From positions 37,902,338 through 37,966,337 of the forward strand of contig CM060199.1 in the NCBI GenBank assembly GCA_030562195.1: 64,000 nucleotides of DNA, read 5' to 3'. Shown here one piece after another: positions 60,559-64,000 of the stretch. The notes under the pieces are model-generated. The model was not told the origin of the DNA, did no database searches, and saw only the letters and a list, made by a program, of their open reading frames with translations. Source of the stretch: Nipponacmea schrenckii (lineage: Eukaryota; Mollusca; Gastropoda; Lottiidae). The position numbers and the translations under genes were made by a program. The stretch's first letter is position 1. Every line of letters begins with the position of its first letter.

Positions 60559-61503
60559 GCATCAACCCTTATAATAAATATTCTGAAAGAATATGGAGAT
60601 TCTCTGAGATTGTTATAACAATTACTTCAGTGACTGAACATCAAGTGTCCTAAAAGCATTGGTTGTAAATCATTTCAAATATTTAGGCATTGTATTTTCA
60701 ATCGACTCCAATGGAGTGTATGTTTCTGCCCATAAGGCACTAAATGTTATCTAATTATGTATATCTAAACTTGGGCATAGAAATATCAAGACAGCTTCAA
60801 ACTGTTTGATTCTCAGCATTCATATCTGCTACAGTATGTATTTATGAGATGGTCAACTTAAAAAAAGAATGCCATTTTAGGACACTATAACAAGCCAGCA
60901 GATTCACCTCTATTGTAACTTAAGGGTTTTTGTGGCTGATATAATACCCGCAGACAATAACAAGTGTTTAACATCTTCATTATGGAATGACAGAACGAAT
61001 AATCACAGATGTTAGTTGAAGATATTTTAATGTTTCAGTAGAGTTTTTATTTACAAATATCAGATAGTGACAGTGTACAATTAGTCCTAAAATAAGGCAG
61101 AATTAATTATAAGTATAAATTAATATATAGGCAGACAAAAGTACTTTTTATAGTGGTTGGTTAAATTTTCAAAACCTTAAGAAATTCTGTGTTTTTCAAA
61201 TACTGTGTTGATTTTAAAACCATAACGCAATCCTGTGTGATAATATGGAGACACAGGTCTCTTGTGTATCAAAGATCTTCAATTGTAACAAATTAAATAT
61301 TTTGGGGGTCAGTGTAGAAACTGTCAATACTTAAGAATAAAATTATGGAATAACATTTTCTTGAAGATAGGTTAAGTACTATACTTGCCTCTTGTTGAAT
61401 AAATTGTTGAATGAAATATTTCTATAAATTAAATTTGATTCAAGTTATCTATTAATTAAAAATATCTTCATGACAATAAAACCCTGTAAACCAACCCACT
61501 GCC

Positions 61504-61684
61504 TTAAAGCTGAACTCCTGTTATTGTCGATACCGAGTCAGAGTGAAGCGAAGCGTGACCATATTTTAAGTTTTGATGGGAGTGGCAGACGCCATACTTG
61601 TTTTAAGTTTGAAACAAGTATGCCGGATAAGATTTTTTTATATTAATTATTTAATTTATTTTTATAACAGGAGTTCAGCTTTAA
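61504..61684 (+). mobile_element. MITE with TTAAAGCTGAACTCCTG ends, copy 2
   Basis: The ends are ttaaagctgaactcctgtta and taacaggagttcagctttaa, a near-perfect 20-bp inverted repeat and better preserved than in copy 1 (14577-14733). The interior (gaagcgaagcgtgaccatat, ggagtggcagacgccatact) is the reverse complement of copy 1. It is inserted in the CDV3 3' flank. Confidence 0.75.
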
Positions 61685-62509
61685 CAAATAATATTAACAA
61701 GTTGAAAATCAGAAATAGTACATCATTATATCTTTCATTGTTATTAAATAATAGTATTTCAAAAAGGCATTTGTCAGATAGGTTTTCATTATCGGGTACT
61801 TTGTCCATTCAAAAACAGAGAATATATAATTTCAGTATTTACATCTTGGTACATTGTTCAAAACAACCATCCAGATTTTGTGATTTGAATCCTGTAAATG
61901 GCTTGACACACAATTCTTAAATAAAATTAACAAATTCTAATGACGTGCACTTTTAACTTAACTCGATTAAAAATTTATTTTTGATTTTCATAAACCTTAC
62001 ATTGAAGAAGTTAGTCCTTTGGCACAAAATTCACCATAATGTGATAAATATATATATAAAGACTATACAATCCTTGTATCCAAATGCTGTGGATTGAAAA
62101 TCCCTAGGTAATAACAAATTTCATTTAACAACCATGGCTTAGGAAAGTTTGCCTCGTGTCAGTTTTCAACCTTTATCACCTAATAAATGACTTTGAAACA
62201 TGATAAATAAAAATTAGACCTTCAAAAATGTGAATTTAGAGTGCAATAATTTGCTTATAGACAAAGACTATATATAAGGCGAGCAATATTAATATTATTT
62301 ATCAGACTAAAATTTGAATTTATTTCCAATGACAGGAAGTTTCAAGTTCATACACACCCTATTAATCAGGTTAAATTTGAAGGACATAATCTTGGCACCA
62401 ATCCTGCTATAAAAATAGATTGCAGTTTTTATTGATTCACTCATAGCACTGACCATCACTTGTACATTAACATAACCTTATATTCTCAGTATCACACTTT
62501 CATTAACAA

Positions 62510-64000
62510 TCAGTTTTGTAAAGCTGAGAATTTATTTCCTAATGTTAGATTTAATTTTCCTCTTTGATTTGGGTTTTCTATAGATTCACTGCTGAAAGAA
62601 TAATTTCAGAGTAGTTAACAAACAATATCTAACACATAAATGGGACAAGGGACAATTTTAAAACACTCAATTAACAAGCATCAATTATGTTTTTAATCTG
62701 CACATTTCTTAGTATATCTCAGTCCCAAAATATGAAGATGCATAATGGAGTTTAGCACTAGTGGAGCACTAAGTGACAGTTATGCAATCTTAAGAAAATA
62801 TAAACACATCTTTTTATCAAGTCGATCAAGCAACAAAGCGAATCAAAAGCATTGCTCACCATTAACAATGAATGCTATTGAAAGCACATAGCTTTTACTA
62901 ACCACACCCAGTCTGATAAAGTCTATAAAGCATAACAGTTAACTTACTTATTTTGTACTACAGGTGCTTTATTTCCTCCTAAAGTAGGGAAATCCATTTC
63001 ACTGGTTATATTTGGAGCAGATTTTTTACCCATGGGTCTTCTAGAAGGTGTATTGACAGTACTACTAGATTGCCCTCCCCTCATACTGGGAGGTACATAC
63101 TTCCCTGTTGTCTTGGGAGTTTCATCTTTTGGTTTTTCTGGTTCTTGAACTACAACTAAAAGATGAATATTTCATGACTAAGGCAGTCAATTACACATCA
63201 TTTATATCAATATGATAACCTAGGTAACGGTCATGTAAATTCAGGTTATCTATAAGTAATACTAAACTAGAAGATTATAAAAAATGCACCAGAATTTGAA
63301 AACCATACACAAACTGATAAACAAATAGTTGATAATCAACTGAGCTTGAATAAAATATAAAAAAGAACAAACCAGGAGTGTGAGCAGGAGTTCCTTGTTT
63401 CCATGGACCTTGGCTTAAATCTCTAGTTGTTTTACTTTCACTTTCCACTTCTTGTTTTTCTTCCTCTTCTTCTTCTTCCTGTTCTTCGTTTCCCTCTTTA
63501 CTGTAAATTTAATACCATGATTATCTTAATATAACAACACCTTTTAAACCTAATCACTAACTGACTACAATTTACAAAAGCAAATTTTGTCAGTGTGTGT
63601 ATGACTGGAAATAGGCTTATCATCTACAGATAAATACAGCAAATTGTATATTGTCTTTGACGCACAAACCATTTTTACAGAGGGGGAATTTCCAGCTTGA
63701 AATAATTCTTCATATCTTTACTTACTTAATCTGTAATGTCTGAATGCGCAAGCCAGAATAATCTTTTTCCTGTACATCTTCAAAATCTTGCCAGTCTTCA
63801 CTTTCCTGGAAAAAAAAATCATATTTGATCTACCGCAGTAAATGAAAGCATTTTTCTTCTCAATCTTATATAGAAAACAACATGAACCCAAAAGAAAATG
63901 AAAAAAAGGATTACTCTTTGGGAATTAATCAAAGTGACTGTCTAAAGCTAACAAATTTGAATACTTGAAGTGAGAAGAATAGGGTTCATATGGAATTGAC
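62510..64000 (-). CDS. CDV3: CDV3 homologue, 5' end beyond window
   Basis: CDV3 is a small, mostly disordered cytoplasmic protein of unclear biochemical function. Exons seen: 63726-63805, 63373-63500, 62948-63155, 62510-62591 (TGA); the N-terminal exon(s) lie past 64000. The first carries the family hallmark DWQDFEDVQEKDYSGLRIQ (human: DWQEFEQKEVDYSGLRVQ). Next come a poly-Glu stretch, LSQGPWKQ, KYVPPSMRGG and ITSEMDFPTLG. The last exon ends LNLTLGNKFSALQN, paralleling the human C-terminal LKLQLDNQYAVLEN, which supports it although the exon is only 82 nt. Phases agree throughout (2, 1, 2). If the donor at 62947 is not used, translation stops two codons later at a TAA overlapping that donor, giving a shorter isoform. 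Confidence 0.85.

Larger units (their letters stand above)
60020..62509. other. Convergent 3' region of GGACT and CDV3
   Basis: It holds the 3' UTRs of both genes, a candidate AATAAA for GGACT (60553-60558), the MITE at 61504-61684, and a candidate minus-strand AATAAA for CDV3 (62319-62324). The plus-strand open frame at 61573-61920 overlaps the MITE and is not called. Confidence 0.55.

Noticed and set aside
61573..61920. 115-codon plus-strand frame
   Set aside because: Its first half lies in the MITE at 61504-61684 and the rest is AT-rich antisense to the CDV3 3' region.

Overview
The window is eukaryotic nuclear DNA, AT-rich and intron-dense, with GT-AG exons of about 50-250 bp and many short inverted-repeat elements in introns. 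Gene content points to a mollusc, most likely a marine gastropod; a limpet-like species is plausible but that is inference. The best lineage marker is a secreted temptin-type domain (a molluscan pheromone family) fused to a copper monooxygenase. No bacterial, phage or CRISPR features were seen.

Layout, left to right. (1) 43-12984, +: the C-terminal 1395 codons of WDR81 (22 exons, all in phase), from just after the BEACH domain to the end of the WD40 propeller. (2) 16243-32386, +: XPO5 (exportin-5). 29 exons were placed; about 100 conserved residues are missing next to an 0.8-kb minisatellite, where an indel-damaged exon remnant can be seen. One XPO5 intron has U12-type signals (ATATCCTTT start). 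(3) 35078-36937, -: a 369-aa four-finger C2H2 protein with a 6-nt first coding exon. (4) 38537-46118, -: a 569-aa secreted temptin/DBH-like monooxygenase with all six copper ligands. Its 20-nt signal-peptide exon lies inside a 1.05-kb tandem duplication, so a second copy of exon 1 exists at 47151-47170. (5) 49192-52635, +: a 475-aa short relative of the outer-dynein-arm docking protein ODAD4/TTC25. (6) 54157-54402 and 56875-57120, +: two tandem paralogues of an 81-aa two-helix membrane protein. (7) 58453-58611, -: a RecQ-like helicase N-terminal fragment. (8) 59287-60019, +: GGACT. (9) 62510 to beyond the right edge, -: CDV3, convergent with GGACT.

The genes are mostly unrelated housekeeping or cilium functions (endosomal PI3K control, pre-miRNA export, ciliary docking, crosslink degradation) and do not form one pathway. 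Mobile DNA includes a tRNA-derived SINE family, at least seven kinds of inverted-repeat (MITE-like) elements, a 1.1-kb element ending in ATACGCCCAC with internal 344-bp repeats, and minisatellites with 28-bp and 55-bp periods. Exon boundaries were set by hand from splice consensus and reading phase; identities rest on recognised family motifs, without database searches.
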